A program made the position numbers and the translations under genes. The notes under the pieces were generated by a model. It was not told where the DNA came from, made no database searches, and worked only from the letters and a program-made list of their open reading frames with translations. A stretch of 64,000 bases of DNA from positions 2,748,501 through 2,812,500 of the forward strand of contig NZ_CP146608.1 of the NCBI RefSeq assembly GCF_037113415.1. Reading direction: 5' to 3'. Within the stretch, counting starts at the first letter, position 1. Each line of letters opens with the position of its first letter. This DNA comes from Devosia sp. XK-2. Its GTDB lineage: Bacteria; Pseudomonadota; Alphaproteobacteria; Rhizobiales; Devosiaceae. Positions 34,490 to 44,270 of this stretch are shown here, in pieces.

Positions 34490-35686
34490 ATGGGAGAGCC
34501 GATCATCAGAACCGTCAGCCGCGGCGTGAACCAGAGTGGGGTTCGCGACCATAACGAGCGCCTGCTGCTGACGCTGTTGCAGCGCCATGGCCCGATGGCC
34601 GGCAGCGATCTGGCGCGCCTGGCAAATCTATCGCCGCAGACGGTGTCGATCATCCTGCGCGAGATGGAGGCCGAGGGGCTGCTGGCCCGCGGAACGCCGG
34701 TCAAGGGCAAGGTGGGCAAGCCCTCGGTACCCATGAGCCTGGCCGAGGGCGGCGTGTTTTCCTTCGGCTGCAAGATTGGGCGCCGCAGCGCGGTGCTATT
34801 GCTCACCGATTTCCGCGGCACGGTGCGGCATCAATTGCAGATGACCTATCCCTATCCCCTGCCCGGGCCGATCTTCGCCTTTCTCGAGCGGGGAATCGCC
34901 GAAATCCAGCAACACTGCACGCCAGCGGAGCGGGCCCGCATATGCGGGATCGGCGTCGGCATGCCGTTCGAATTGTGGAAATGGAGCGAACTGGTGGGCG
35001 CGCCACCAGACCAGTTCACCGCCTCCTGGCAGAATATCGACATCGCCGCCGAAGTGGCCAGGTTCACCAGTCTGCCGGTGTACGTTGTCAACGATGCCAC
35101 GGCTGGATGCCAGGCCGAGCACATCTATGGGCGCGGCAAAGAATTTCGCGACTACGCCTATTTTTTTATTGGTGCCTTTGTTGGCGGCGGTATCGTGCTC
35201 AATCACTCGGTCTATCAGGGACACCGCGGCAATGCTGGGGCTCTGGGTTCGCTGCGCAGCTTTGGGCCACAGGGCGAAAGCCAGCAATTGATCGACACCG
35301 CCTCGATCCACCTGCTCGAAACGCGCCTGGCCGAAAATGGCCACGACCCCGCAGCCCTCTGGGAGCAGCCACAGGACTGGGATCGTTTCTCGCGCTTTGT
35401 CGAGCCATGGCTTGGCCGCACCGCACAGGAGCTGGCCCGAGCCAGCCTGTCGGTTTGCGCGGTCATCGATTTCGAGGCAATCCTCATCGATGGCGCCTTT
35501 CCGCCCTCGGTCAGGCACGAACTGGTCGAGCGCACGCGGCGCTATCTGGTCAATCAGGATATGCGGGGCCTGATCGCACCAAAGGTGGAGGCGGCGGCTG
35601 TCGGCTTCAATGCCCGCGCCATCGGCGCAGCCACGACACCGCTCTTCGAGCGCTACTTCATGAATAGCGGCCTGCTATTGCAATAG
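34490..35686 (+). CDS. ROK-family transcriptional regulator (FrcR-like)
   Basis: A 398-aa protein with an N-terminal winged helix (NERLLLTLLQRHGPMAGSDL then LSPQTVSIILREME, residues about 20-65) and a C-terminal ROK sugar-kinase-like domain (VNDATAGCQAEHIYG near 205, FIGAFVGGGIVLN near 227). It is divergent from an FrcBCA-like importer and probably controls it in response to a sugar or sugar phosphate. The start is uncertain: ATG at 34490 gives an N-terminus like other FrcR proteins; ATG at 34478 is also possible and no strong ribosome site decides it. Confidence 0.83.
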   Translation: MGEPIIRTVSRGVNQSGVRDHNERLLLTLLQRHGPMAGSDLARLANLSPQTVSIILREMEAEGLLARGTPVKGKVGKPSVPMSLAEGGVFSFGCKIGRRSAVLLLTDFRGTVRHQLQMTYPYPLPGPIFAFLERGIAEIQQHCTPAERARICGIGVGMPFELWKWSELVGAPPDQFTASWQNIDIAAEVARFTSLPVYVVNDATAGCQAEHIYGRGKEFRDYAYFFIGAFVGGGIVLNHSVYQGHRGNAGALGSLRSFGPQGESQQLIDTASIHLLETRLAENGHDPAALWEQPQDWDRFSRFVEPWLGRTAQELARASLSVCAVIDFEAILIDGAFPPSVRHELVERTRRYLVNQDMRGLIAPKVEAAAVGFNARAIGAATTPLFERYFMNSGLLLQ

Positions 35687-36029
35687 CTTAGCCTGGGCCG
35701 GCCTGCCCATGCGCACCCCATCATTCTGCCCGCCGCTGGCTTTTTGACCGACTGGCGACCCAACACGTCCGGCGGCACGACGGGTTGCAACGGCGCTAAC
35801 ACAGACACCACGGACCTATTGCCCTTCCGGGCACCGGATAGGCGCGACCACCGCGACGGTCCAGATGGACACTTGCAATAAATTTCACATCATAGAATTT
35901 TCCTCAATTCCGTTGACTCACGGAGCAGCCCGGGCTACACCGCATCGCGTTGCAATAAAAACCGCAGCACGAGATTTTTTCCAAGGCCGGGAGGGCCGGA
36001 TGCTATCTCGTTTCATCGGAGGAGAGATT
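35687..36029. other. Non-coding gap before the second sugar importer operon
   Basis: A 343-base intergenic stretch between the ROK gene and the next binding-protein gene. Its first half has no clear feature beyond GC-rich short palindromes. Its second half has two copies of TTGCAATAAA 77 bases apart and a weak promoter-like pair, TTGACT at 35913 and TACACC at 35936 with a 17-base spacer, between them. A strong GGAGGAGAG ribosome site precedes the ATG at 36030. No tRNA or small protein gene was recognised. Confidence 0.5.
35873..35959. promoter_or_regulatory. Candidate SorC-regulator sites flanking the operon promoter
   Basis: TTGCAATAAA occurs at 35873-35882 and 35950-35959 in the same orientation, 77 bases apart, bracketing the promoter-like TTGACT-N17-TACACC. 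The SorC-family gene inside the operon is the obvious candidate to bind them. Repeat identity is seen directly; the binding role is inferred. Confidence 0.4.
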
Positions 36030-37049
36030 ATGACGAAGTTCTTCAAGGTCGGCGCTGTCGCCGTCCTGACCGGCGCGCTCGCATCCGCCGGCATCCCATC
36101 CGCCCAGGCGCAGAGCCAGTTCCAATGCGAGCCCGGCGAGACCTACATCATGAACGTGATGGTCTCGGCGCATCCCTATTGGGTACCAGTGTACCAGGGC
36201 TTTAAGCAGGCAGCCGAAGCAATGGGCTGCGAGACGGTCTTCTCGGGCACGCCTGACTACGACATCACCAAGCAGATTGCCTCTTTCGAGCAGGACCTGG
36301 TGAAAAAGCCGGCAGGGATCCTGCTCCACCCGATGCAGTCCGATCCCTTCATCGAGCCGATCAACCGAGCCATCGAATCCGGGGTGGAAGTGGTGACTTT
36401 CGCGGCGGACTCGCCGAATTCGAACCGCACCGCCTACATCACCTCCGACAATGTGGCCGAAGCCAAGTTCGCCGCCGAGGAGATCGTCAAACAGGTCGGC
36501 GATACCGGGGAATATGCGGTGCTGGAAAACCCGGGCCAGAGCAATCACGACCTGCGCGTTACCGCCTTCATCGACTATATGGCGGAGAACTATCCGAATA
36601 TGGAACTGGTCGGGCGCCAGGCTACCAATCAGGACAGCAATGCCGCCTATCGCGCCACGGCTTCCATCCTGCAGGCCAATCCAGAGCTCGACGCCATGTG
36701 GATTCCCGAGGCCGGCTCGGCCGAAGGCGCTGTCGCAGCCGTCTTGGAAGCCAAGTCGGACGTGCTGATCATGCATGCCGACATCACGCCAACGACGCTG
36801 GAACATATCCGCGCCGGCAATATCCATATGGCGCTCAATCCCAACCAGGGCATTCAGGGCTTTGTTGGCTTCCTGGCCACTTTCCTCGCCGCCCATTCGG
36901 ACATGTTCGATCCGTTCAACGACTATAAGGTCTCGGGCTACAATCCCATGCAAATCCCCTTCGTGGACAATGGCTTTGCCGTCATCACCAAGGACAATGC
37001 CGACTCCTTCGATCTCAACGTCTACATGGACGGCCGCGATCCCAACTGA
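36030..37049 (+). CDS. Sugar ABC transporter substrate-binding protein
   Basis: A 339-aa periplasmic binding protein of the peripla_BP_4 (ribose-type) family. The signal peptide covers residues 1-28 ([16 protein letters not shown]...AQAQ). Mature motifs include [35 protein letters not shown] and a D-type sugar-contact region [16 protein letters not shown] immediately upstream fixes the start. It heads a plus-strand operon with its own ATPase and permease, a SorC regulator and five catabolic enzymes. The sugar or polyol is not known; the operon enzymes suggest a polyol or ketose-type compound. Confidence 0.9.
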   Translation: MTKFFKVGAVAVLTGALASAGIPSAQAQSQFQCEPGETYIMNVMVSAHPYWVPVYQGFKQAAEAMGCETVFSGTPDYDITKQIASFEQDLVKKPAGILLHPMQSDPFIEPINRAIESGVEVVTFAADSPNSNRTAYITSDNVAEAKFAAEEIVKQVGDTGEYAVLENPGQSNHDLRVTAFIDYMAENYPNMELVGRQATNQDSNAAYRATASILQANPELDAMWIPEAGSAEGAVAAVLEAKSDVLIMHADITPTTLEHIRAGNIHMALNPNQGIQGFVGFLATFLAAHSDMFDPFNDYKVSGYNPMQIPFVDNGFAVITKDNADSFDLNVYMDGRDPN

Positions 37050-37125
37050 CGATCCGGCTTTCCGGCAAACGACCTGCGCCGTGACAAGGATTCCGGCGTG
37101 GGCTCCAGACCAGGCGAGAAACACC

Positions 37126-38646
37126 ATGTCCGACGTCATCCTGAGGGTGAGCAAGCTGAGTAAGGCGTTTGGGGCGATTCAAGCCCTGCGCGACGCCAGT
37201 TTCGAGCTGCGACGCGGCGAGATCCACGCGCTTGCCGGAGAGAACGGCGCCGGCAAATCCACGCTGATGAACATCATCAACGGCATATTGCAGCCAGACA
37301 GCGGAGAGATCCGCATTGACGATCAGGCGGTGCGGATCGCCTCGCCGGCGGCGGCACAACGGCTGGGCATTGGCCAGGTGCATCAGGAAATCGCGCTTTG
37401 TCCGGACGTGTCGGTAGCCGAAAACATCTTCATGGCATCCACCAATGTCAGCCGGGCTCCACTGGTGGACTATGCCAGCCTCAGGCGGCGCGCCAGGGAT
37501 ATCCTGTCGGAGCTGGGTGACATCGATCCGTCCGCGCTCGTCGCCGGCCTGTCCATCTCCCAGCAGCAACTGGTCGAGATCGCCAAGGCCCTGACTTTGG
37601 ACTGCCGCATTCTCATTCTCGACGAGCCGACCGCCGCGCTGACTGAGCGCGAGGCCCAGGCGCTCTTTGCCATCATGCATCGCCTGGCCGCGCGCGGCAT
37701 TGCCATCATCTACATTTCCCACCGCATGGCGGAGATTTTCGACCATTGCGATCGTGTGTCCGTCTTCCGCGACGGCCAATATATCGTCACGCATCATGTT
37801 GCCGAAACCACGCCCACCCAGGTCGTCAACGCCATGGTGGGTCGTGAGATCGATGCGCGTTATCCGGCCAAGGCCGTCGGTACTCCCACCGATGGGGAGG
37901 TCATCCTTCAGGTCGACGGACTCTCGAGCCCTGGCCGCTTCCAGGATGTCAGCTTCACCCTCCACCACGGAGAAATCCTGGGGCTGGGCGGGCTGATCGG
38001 GGCCGGCCGCAGTGAAATCGTCAAGGGTATCTGCCGGATTGATCCTCATGCCACCGGCGACGTGCGCCTGAATGGCAATGTGCTGCCGTTGCGCCGCTAC
38101 CAGCAAAGCATTGACGCTGGCATGGTCTATCTTTCTGAGGACAGGAAGGGAGACGGCCTGTTCCTCGATCTGCCCATCCAGGCAAATGTTTCGGCGCTGA
38201 AGCTGGAACAGATCAGCAGGGCCGGACTGATCGACAGCCGCCGTGAGGCAACGCTGGCGCGTGAACTGGGCCGCCGCCTCAACCTCAGATACGGCAGTCT
38301 CTCACACCCTGTCTCGTCGCTATCGGGTGGAAACCAGCAGAAGGTGGCGATTGCCAAACTGCTCTCGGTCAACCCCAAGGTCATTTTCCTCGACGAACCG
38401 ACCCGCGGGGTTGATGTGGGGGCAAAGCTCGAAATTCATCGGATCCTGCGGGACCTCGCCAATAGTGGTGTCGGTATCGTGGTGATTTCCTCTGAGTTGC
38501 CGGAATTGATCGGCTGCTGCGACCGTATCCTGGTGGTGCGCGAAGGGCGGGTCAACGGCGAGGTCGCGGGCGAAACCATGACGGAACAACGCATCATGCA
38601 TCTGGCATCCATCAGCGCCGATCTGCCCCAGGAGATGGCTTCATGA
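37126..38646 (+). CDS. Sugar ABC transporter ATP-binding protein, double-domain (RbsA/XylG-type)
   Basis: A 506-aa ATPase with two nucleotide-binding halves, the usual RbsA/MglA arrangement. First half: Walker [10 protein letters not shown] near residue 38, signature-like [15 protein letters not shown] near 141 and [15 protein letters not shown] near 163. Second half: a degenerate P-loop region [16 protein letters not shown] near 285, signature [15 protein letters not shown] and [16 protein letters not shown] near 420. The degenerate second site is normal in this family. It powers the adjacent importer and overlaps the permease gene by 4 bases (ATGA). Confidence 0.93.
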   Translation: MSDVILRVSKLSKAFGAIQALRDASFELRRGEIHALAGENGAGKSTLMNIINGILQPDSGEIRIDDQAVRIASPAAAQRLGIGQVHQEIALCPDVSVAENIFMASTNVSRAPLVDYASLRRRARDILSELGDIDPSALVAGLSISQQQLVEIAKALTLDCRILILDEPTAALTEREAQALFAIMHRLAARGIAIIYISHRMAEIFDHCDRVSVFRDGQYIVTHHVAETTPTQVVNAMVGREIDARYPAKAVGTPTDGEVILQVDGLSSPGRFQDVSFTLHHGEILGLGGLIGAGRSEIVKGICRIDPHATGDVRLNGNVLPLRRYQQSIDAGMVYLSEDRKGDGLFLDLPIQANVSALKLEQISRAGLIDSRREATLARELGRRLNLRYGSLSHPVSSLSGGNQQKVAIAKLLSVNPKVIFLDEPTRGVDVGAKLEIHRILRDLANSGVGIVVISSELPELIGCCDRILVVREGRVNGEVAGETMTEQRIMHLASISADLPQEMAS

Positions 38647-39653
38647 GTACGGTCGAGACCAATATGGCTGCCAAAGACGAACAGATGGAAGAACCTGTGC
38701 CGACCCCAGGTTGGCGCCGCCTCGCTGGTATGCGTGAGATCGGCCTGATCCTGATCATCCTGGCTTTGTTTGCCGCGATGTCCTTCGCCTCGCCCTATTT
38801 CCTCACCTGGGAAAACATGCGCGCCATGGCCATGGCCTTCGCAGTCGAAGGCATTGTCGTGGTCGGCATGACGATCCTCTTGATCTCCGGCGGCATCGAC
38901 CTGTCGGTCGGTTCGGTCACCGCCCTTGCAATGGTGATTGCCGGCCTGTTGTTTCTCAATGGCGTCGACCCCTGGACCGCGTCATTGATCGCCATCCTTG
39001 CCTGCGCGGCCATCGGCGCCATCATGGGCTTTTTCGTCACCAAGGTGGGCCTGCACCACTTCATCGTCTCGCTGGCGGCCATGGTGATTGCCCGAGGGGC
39101 CTGTCTGCTCGGAACCGGTGGGCGGCCGCTCGGCCTCTTCACCCTGCCGCCCGAGTTCAAGTTCATCGGCCAGGGTTCGATTGGGGTCATACCCGTGGTC
39201 ATCATCATCTTCATCCTGGTGGTCGTCGCCTTCGACTTCATGCTCCGCCGCACCACAATGTTCCGGAAAGTGTTCTATACAGGCAGCAACGAGAAGGCCG
39301 CCGCCTATTCGGGCATCCGCACCAAGAAGGTGATCTTCCTCACCACCACACTCTGTTCGGCCCTCTGCGGTGTGGCCGGCGTGATCTACATGGCGCGCTT
39401 CGGCTCGGCGCAACCCACATTCGGCATCGGCATGGAACTCAACGTCATCGCCGCGGCGGTGATCGGTGGCGCTAGCCTCTCGGGCGGATCGGGCACCATT
39501 CTGGGCGCAATTCTGGGGACGATCCTGCTTTCAGTGGTGTCAAGCTCACTGGCCCTGCTGGACGTATCGGTCTACTGGCAGGACATAATCCGGGGCTCCA
39601 TCCTGCTGGCTGCGGTGACCATCGATCACTATCTGAGCAAGCGGCGGGGCTGA
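38643..39653 (+). CDS. Sugar ABC transporter permease (RbsC-type)
   Basis: A 336-aa permease with about 8-10 membrane spans. The family segment [20 protein letters not shown] near residue 77 and [19 protein letters not shown] near 275 are present. The N-terminus is a 30-residue polar stretch. It pairs with the preceding ATPase and binding protein; the stop is 4 bases before the SorC regulator start. Confidence 0.92.
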   Translation: MSTVETNMAAKDEQMEEPVPTPGWRRLAGMREIGLILIILALFAAMSFASPYFLTWENMRAMAMAFAVEGIVVVGMTILLISGGIDLSVGSVTALAMVIAGLLFLNGVDPWTASLIAILACAAIGAIMGFFVTKVGLHHFIVSLAAMVIARGACLLGTGGRPLGLFTLPPEFKFIGQGSIGVIPVVIIIFILVVVAFDFMLRRTTMFRKVFYTGSNEKAAAYSGIRTKKVIFLTTTLCSALCGVAGVIYMARFGSAQPTFGIGMELNVIAAAVIGGASLSGGSGTILGAILGTILLSVVSSSLALLDVSVYWQDIIRGSILLAAVTIDHYLSKRRG

Positions 39654-39657
39654 GGCC

Positions 39658-40659
39658 ATGTTGAAGCGATTGGGCGAAGAAATGACGGACAATAGCGAGT
39701 TCGAATCCGCGCGTCAGATCCACACCGTGCTGGTGATGCACTTCCTGGAAGGCCTCAAGCAATCCGACATTGCCGAAATGCTGAACCTGTCGACGTCCAA
39801 GGTGAACCGGCTGATTGCCCAGGGTCGCAAGCAGGGCATGGTGCGGATCGAAATCGAGTCGCCCTTCCAGCGGCTGATGGAGATCGAGCGCCTGCTGGTG
39901 CAGGCGACCCAACTCACCAATGCCGTGGTCACGCCGACAATTTCCGGCAATCTCGACACCACGCTGAAGCAGGTCGGTCGTGCTGCAGCCAACCAGCTGC
40001 TGGAATCGCTGCGCGACGGCGACGTTATCGCCATCACCGGCGGCAAGGCCATGAGCGCGGTGGTCGACAATCTCGAGCCCGAGCGCAGTTTCGATATCAC
40101 CGTCGTGCCCCTGACCGGCGGCGTTCAGGGCAAATATCATACTGACGTCAACCACTTGGCCTCGCGCCTGGCGGAACGCCTCGGTGGACAGACGCATCTG
40201 ATGCACGCCCCGCTGTTTGCCGAAAGCGTCGAACAACGCGACATGCTCATGGACCTGCCCTCGGTCAAGGAAACCCTTCATCTGGCGCGGCAGGCCGCTA
40301 TCGCCCTGGTGGGCGTAGGCTCCATTCAAACGGCCGGTTCGAGCTATTACGACCTGCACCCCGATTCTACCGCCGACCGGGAAAAGCTGATCCGGGGCGG
40401 CGTGGTGGCGGAATTTCTCGCCCACCTTATCAACGAGAGCGGCGCCATAGCCGACTATTCGCTCAATTCGCGGCTGGTCGCGCTTGCGCCCGGGGAGCTC
40501 TCCAACTGCCGCAAGGTCATCGGTGTCGCCGCCGGCTCGGACAAGGTCCTGCCAATCCGCGCCGTGCTCAATGGCGGCTTTCTCAACTCGCTGGTTGTCG
40601 ATGAGGAAACCGCATCTCAGGTCCTGCAAGCGATGGAGGGTCAGACGCATGTTGCATGA
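39658..40659 (+). CDS. SorC/DeoR-type sugar-binding transcriptional regulator
   Basis: A 333-aa regulator with an N-terminal helix-turn-helix (GLKQSDIAEMLNLSTSKVNR near residue 32) and a C-terminal SorC-type sugar-phosphate-binding domain (residues about 75-325; VGVGSIQTAGSSYY near 219). EryD (erythritol) and LsrR are members of the family. Encoded within the importer and enzyme operon, it probably senses a phosphorylated intermediate made by the operon's kinase. Candidate sites are the TTGCAATAAA repeats before the operon. Its end overlaps the aldo/keto reductase gene by 11 bases. Confidence 0.88.
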   Translation: MLKRLGEEMTDNSEFESARQIHTVLVMHFLEGLKQSDIAEMLNLSTSKVNRLIAQGRKQGMVRIEIESPFQRLMEIERLLVQATQLTNAVVTPTISGNLDTTLKQVGRAAANQLLESLRDGDVIAITGGKAMSAVVDNLEPERSFDITVVPLTGGVQGKYHTDVNHLASRLAERLGGQTHLMHAPLFAESVEQRDMLMDLPSVKETLHLARQAAIALVGVGSIQTAGSSYYDLHPDSTADREKLIRGGVVAEFLAHLINESGAIADYSLNSRLVALAPGELSNCRKVIGVAAGSDKVLPIRAVLNGGFLNSLVVDEETASQVLQAMEGQTHVA

Positions 40660-41644
40660 CATGAGCAATCGCCGCATCGGCACCTCTGCGATCAAGGCCT
40701 CTCCGGTGGGGCTGGGCACCTGGGCGATCGGCGGCTGGATGTGGGGTGGAACCGACGAAACCCAATCCATCGCCGCCATCCGGGCCGCGATTGACGAGGG
40801 TGTGAGCCTGATCGACACGGCCCCGGCCTATGGCCAGGGCCTTGCCGAGGAATTGGTCGGCCGCGCCATCAAGGGGCGCCGCGACGAGGTCGTGATCGCC
40901 ACCAAATGCGGTCTGGTCTGGCATACCGACAAAGGTCGCCATTTCTTCGACTATGGCGGCAAGCCCGTCCATCGCTATCTCGGACGCGACGCGATCTTCT
41001 ACGAAGTGGAGCAGAGCCTGAGGCGGCTGGGGACGGACCATATTGATCATTACATCACCCACTGGCAGGACCCGACCACGCCAATTGCCGAGACCATGGA
41101 TGCGCTCGAGGACCTGAAGCGGCAGGGCAAGATCGGCTCGATTGGCGCCAGCAATGTGTCTGAGGACGATCTCAAGGCCTATCTCGCGGCGGGCCAGATC
41201 GACGCCATCCAGGAAGAGTATTCGATGGCCAAGCGTGGCCTCGAACGGACCCTGCTGCCGCTGTGCCAGGAGAACGGCGTCTCAATCCTCAGCTATTCGT
41301 CGCTGTCGCGCGGCCTGCTGACCGGCAAGGTGGGGCCGGATCGCCAGTTCGAGGGGGACGACCAGCGCCGGACCGATCCGCATTTTTCGACCGCCAACAG
41401 GATCAAGGTGGCCGCACTGATGGAGGAGATCGCGCCGATCGCAAAGGCGCATGATGCCACGCTCTCCCAGCTGGTCATTGCCTGGACGGTGCGAAGGCCG
41501 GGGATCACCTTCGCCCTATGCGGCGCCCGAACCCCCGAACAGGCGCGCGAGAATGCCGCCGCGGCGCGGATACGACTGAGTGAGCAGGACGTTCGGACCA
41601 TGGATGATGCCGTGACCAGACATCTCTCAACACTCGACACCTAG
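40649..41644 (+). CDS. Aldo/keto reductase
   Basis: A 331-aa NAD(P)H-dependent oxidoreductase with the (beta/alpha)8 AKR fold. The tetrad is visible: Asp and Tyr in DTAPAYGQGLAEEL near residues 52-57, Lys in IATKCGLVW near 87 and His in YITHWQDP near 133. I chose the ATG at 40649, preceded by GGAGGG; an ATG at 40661 would avoid most overlap with the regulator gene. It would oxidise a polyol or sugar, or reduce a carbonyl, in the cytoplasm as part of this sugar operon. Substrate unknown. Confidence 0.87.
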   Translation: MLHDMSNRRIGTSAIKASPVGLGTWAIGGWMWGGTDETQSIAAIRAAIDEGVSLIDTAPAYGQGLAEELVGRAIKGRRDEVVIATKCGLVWHTDKGRHFFDYGGKPVHRYLGRDAIFYEVEQSLRRLGTDHIDHYITHWQDPTTPIAETMDALEDLKRQGKIGSIGASNVSEDDLKAYLAAGQIDAIQEEYSMAKRGLERTLLPLCQENGVSILSYSSLSRGLLTGKVGPDRQFEGDDQRRTDPHFSTANRIKVAALMEEIAPIAKAHDATLSQLVIAWTVRRPGITFALCGARTPEQARENAAAARIRLSEQDVRTMDDAVTRHLSTLDT

Positions 41645-41706
41645 GGCCAGAACCACATCGCCGAGACCACAAGCAGCGCTGTCGCGAGACAGCGGAAGGA
41701 TTTCTA

Positions 41707-43413
41707 TTGTCAGTAACACGCCAGGACAGCTTCGACCGGATCAGCGCCGATCCCGCTTTCGACGTGGTCGTCATCGGCGGCGGCATTAACGGCATCGGCG
41801 TCTTCAGGGAGCTGGCGTTGCAAGGGATGCGGGTGCTGCTGGTCGAGCGCAACGACTACTCCTCGGGCTGCAGCGCCGCTCCGTCCCGCATGATCCATGG
41901 TGGCCTGCGCTATCTTGAGAATGGCGAATTCTCGCTTGTGAAGGAATCACTGCGCGAGCGGGATGCCCTGCTCGCCAATGCTGCCCATATGGTGCGGCCG
42001 CTGCCGACAACAGTTCCCATCACCTCTACCTTTTCCGGGCTGCTGAACGGCGCCGCGAGCTTTCTGGGCCTCTCCACACCACCCGCAAGGCGCGGCGCCT
42101 TGGCGCTCAAGGCCGGACTCTCGATGTATGACTGGATTACGCGCAAGCGCCGCCGTCTGCCACCGCACCAGTTCCGGTCCGCCACCAAAACGCTGCGGCT
42201 ATGGCCGCGCCTGACGCCAAAACTGCGCGGTTCGGCCACCTTCTTTGACGCCTGGATCAGCTATCCCGAGCGCCTGGCCATCGAACTGCTGCTCGACAGC
42301 GGTCGCGAAGCGCCGGGCAGTATTGCTCTCAACTATGCCGAACTGGTTCGGCGCGACACCGGCTACGCCGTGCGGGACCACCTGACGGGGCGGGAGTTTC
42401 CCATTGCCGCCAAGGCACTGGTCAATGCCACCGGGGCTTGGCTCGACGAGTCGCTGGCGGCCCTTTCCAGCCAGGGCATCGATGGCGAGCGGTACGTCTC
42501 GGGCACCAAGGGCTCGCATATCGTGCTCGACCATCCCGAACTCCATGCGGCCCTTAAGGGGCACATGATCTTCTTCGAGAATGGCGATGGGCGCGTCTGC
42601 GTGGTCTTTCCCTATCTCGGCAAGGTTCTGGCAGGGTCCACCGACATAAGGGTCGAGAAGGCCGAGCGGGTTTACTGCACTGACGAAGAACGGGACTACA
42701 TCCTCGATGCGCTGAGGGGGGTGTTTCCGTCCATCCCGTTCAACGCCGAGCAGATCATTTATACCTATAGCGGCATCCGCCCCCTGCCCCGGAGCGACCA
42801 CGCCTTCACGGGCCGCATATCGCGCGGCCATATGATCCGCCGGATCAACGGGGCAGTGCCGCAATTCTGCATGATCGGGGGCAAGTGGACGACATTCCGC
42901 GCCTTTGCCGAGCAGACTACTGATGCTGTGCTCGATTTCCTCGGGAAGGCGCGGGTTCGCGATACTTATGATCTGCCCATCGGCGGCGGTGCGGGGTTTC
43001 CGGAGGAGCCCGAGGCACTGGAGCGGCAGCTCATTGCCCGACATGGCATCGGTGCTAACCGGGCGACCTGGCTGGTGGGTCTCTATGGCACGCGGGCCGA
43101 CGCCGTCCTGTCCTTCTGCCGCACGCGGGAAGACGATGTGCCCCTTGATACGGGGCTGGACGTTACCGCGGCGGAAATCGCCTATCTCGCCCAGCACGAA
43201 CATGTCGTGCACCTTGCCGATCTGGCGCTGCGGCGCCTGCCTTTGGCCATCACAGGCCTGATTTCGTCCAGGCGGCTGGAAGCGCTCGCCGCGGTCCTGG
43301 CCGCTGAACTGGGCTGGACGCCGGCGGAACGGCAGAAGCAGGTCGCGGACCTGACCCATCAACTTCACACCTATCACGGCGTCTCGGCAGACATGCTGAC
43401 GCAGCGCAATTGA
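41707..43413 (+). CDS. FAD-dependent glycerol-3-phosphate dehydrogenase-like protein (GlpD/EryB family)
   Basis: A 568-aa flavoprotein. The FAD motif VVVIGGGINGIGVFRELALQ lies near residue 20, followed by SSGCSAAPSRMIHGGLRYLE, the family signature, and a GlpD-type C-terminal helical domain. TTG start with GGAAGG upstream. In this family members oxidise glycerol 3-phosphate, or erythritol 4-phosphate (EryB), and pass electrons to the quinone pool at the membrane. Because it sits with a FGGY kinase and a SorC regulator, an EryB-like role on a phosphorylated polyol is more likely than housekeeping GlpD; it could also act in glycerol metabolism. Confidence 0.85.
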   Translation: MSVTRQDSFDRISADPAFDVVVIGGGINGIGVFRELALQGMRVLLVERNDYSSGCSAAPSRMIHGGLRYLENGEFSLVKESLRERDALLANAAHMVRPLPTTVPITSTFSGLLNGAASFLGLSTPPARRGALALKAGLSMYDWITRKRRRLPPHQFRSATKTLRLWPRLTPKLRGSATFFDAWISYPERLAIELLLDSGREAPGSIALNYAELVRRDTGYAVRDHLTGREFPIAAKALVNATGAWLDESLAALSSQGIDGERYVSGTKGSHIVLDHPELHAALKGHMIFFENGDGRVCVVFPYLGKVLAGSTDIRVEKAERVYCTDEERDYILDALRGVFPSIPFNAEQIIYTYSGIRPLPRSDHAFTGRISRGHMIRRINGAVPQFCMIGGKWTTFRAFAEQTTDAVLDFLGKARVRDTYDLPIGGGAGFPEEPEALERQLIARHGIGANRATWLVGLYGTRADAVLSFCRTREDDVPLDTGLDVTAAEIAYLAQHEHVVHLADLALRRLPLAITGLISSRRLEALAAVLAAELGWTPAERQKQVADLTHQLHTYHGVSADMLTQRN

Positions 43414-43427
43414 GCGGGGAGACAAAT

Positions 43428-44270
43428 ATGCGCATAAGCACCAAAGCCCGGATGAACCGGCTTTTCACCAACGGAGGGTGCCTCGATGTCGCCATCGACC
43501 ATGGGGTCTGCAACGAGCCGAGCTTTCTTGTTGGCCTGGAGGACATGGCCGGGGTGGTGAATGCCTTGATCGCCGCCAGGCCCGATGCGATCCAGATGGC
43601 CTATGGACAGGCCGACCTGCTGCAGTCGCGTCCGGAACAGGACAAGCCGGCGCTGGTGATGCGCATTGACATGGGCAACCCCTATAACGCCCAGCGGCAC
43701 CGGGTGATGTGGTCGATGCTGCAGAACCGCGACGAGCCGATCATCGGGGCGCTGGAAATGGACGCGGCCTGCGTCGTGGTCAACCTCTTCATGCTGCCTG
43801 ATGAACCCGAACTGTTTCGCCAATGCGTGGACAATATCAGCCGCGTGCGGGCCGATTGCCACAAATACGGCATGCCGCTGATGATCGAGCCTCTGGTCAT
43901 GCTGCCCAATGACATGCGCGGCGGCTACCAGGTCGATGGCGATGTGGAGAAGATCGTGCCGCTCGTGCGTCTCGCTTCGGAAATGGGCGCTGACATCATC
44001 AAGGCCGATCCCACCGACGATCCCGATGATTTCCATCGAGTCGTCGAGGCGGCGCGGGTGCCGGTGCTGGTGCGCGGCGGCGGCAAGGAGGACCTAAGGG
44101 CTGTCCTCGAAAAGTCCGCCCGGCTGATGCGCCAGGGCGCCAAGGGCATGGTCTATGGGCGCAATATCTACCAGCACGCCAATCCGCGGGCGGTCGTTGC
44201 GGCGCTGATAGCCATTATCCATGATGGCGTCGATGGAGAGGCAGCTTGGGAGACATACAACAATGGTTGA
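43428..44270 (+). CDS. Class I aldolase of the DeoC/FbaB (LsrF/DhnA-like) family
   Basis: A TIM-barrel aldolase of 280-286 aa. Motifs AIDHGVCNEP near residue 23 and ADIIKADPTDDPDDF near 188, with Lys192 as the probable Schiff-base residue, fit the DhnA/LsrF group; RGGGKEDLRAV near 216 forms the phosphate site. An ATG at 43428 follows the GGGGAG before it, and an in-frame start at 43410 is also open. It would split a keto-sugar phosphate into two fragments (for example dihydroxyacetone phosphate and an aldehyde). It overlaps the kinase gene by 8 bases, and both act on phosphorylated intermediates. Confidence 0.82.
   Translation: MRISTKARMNRLFTNGGCLDVAIDHGVCNEPSFLVGLEDMAGVVNALIAARPDAIQMAYGQADLLQSRPEQDKPALVMRIDMGNPYNAQRHRVMWSMLQNRDEPIIGALEMDAACVVVNLFMLPDEPELFRQCVDNISRVRADCHKYGMPLMIEPLVMLPNDMRGGYQVDGDVEKIVPLVRLASEMGADIIKADPTDDPDDFHRVVEAARVPVLVRGGGKEDLRAVLEKSARLMRQGAKGMVYGRNIYQHANPRAVVAALIAIIHDGVDGEAAWETYNNG

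Noticed and set aside
36003-37154. A 383-codon minus-strand open frame opposite the sugar-binding protein
   Set aside because: The plus-strand gene has a ribosome site, signal peptide and family motifs; the antisense product has none.
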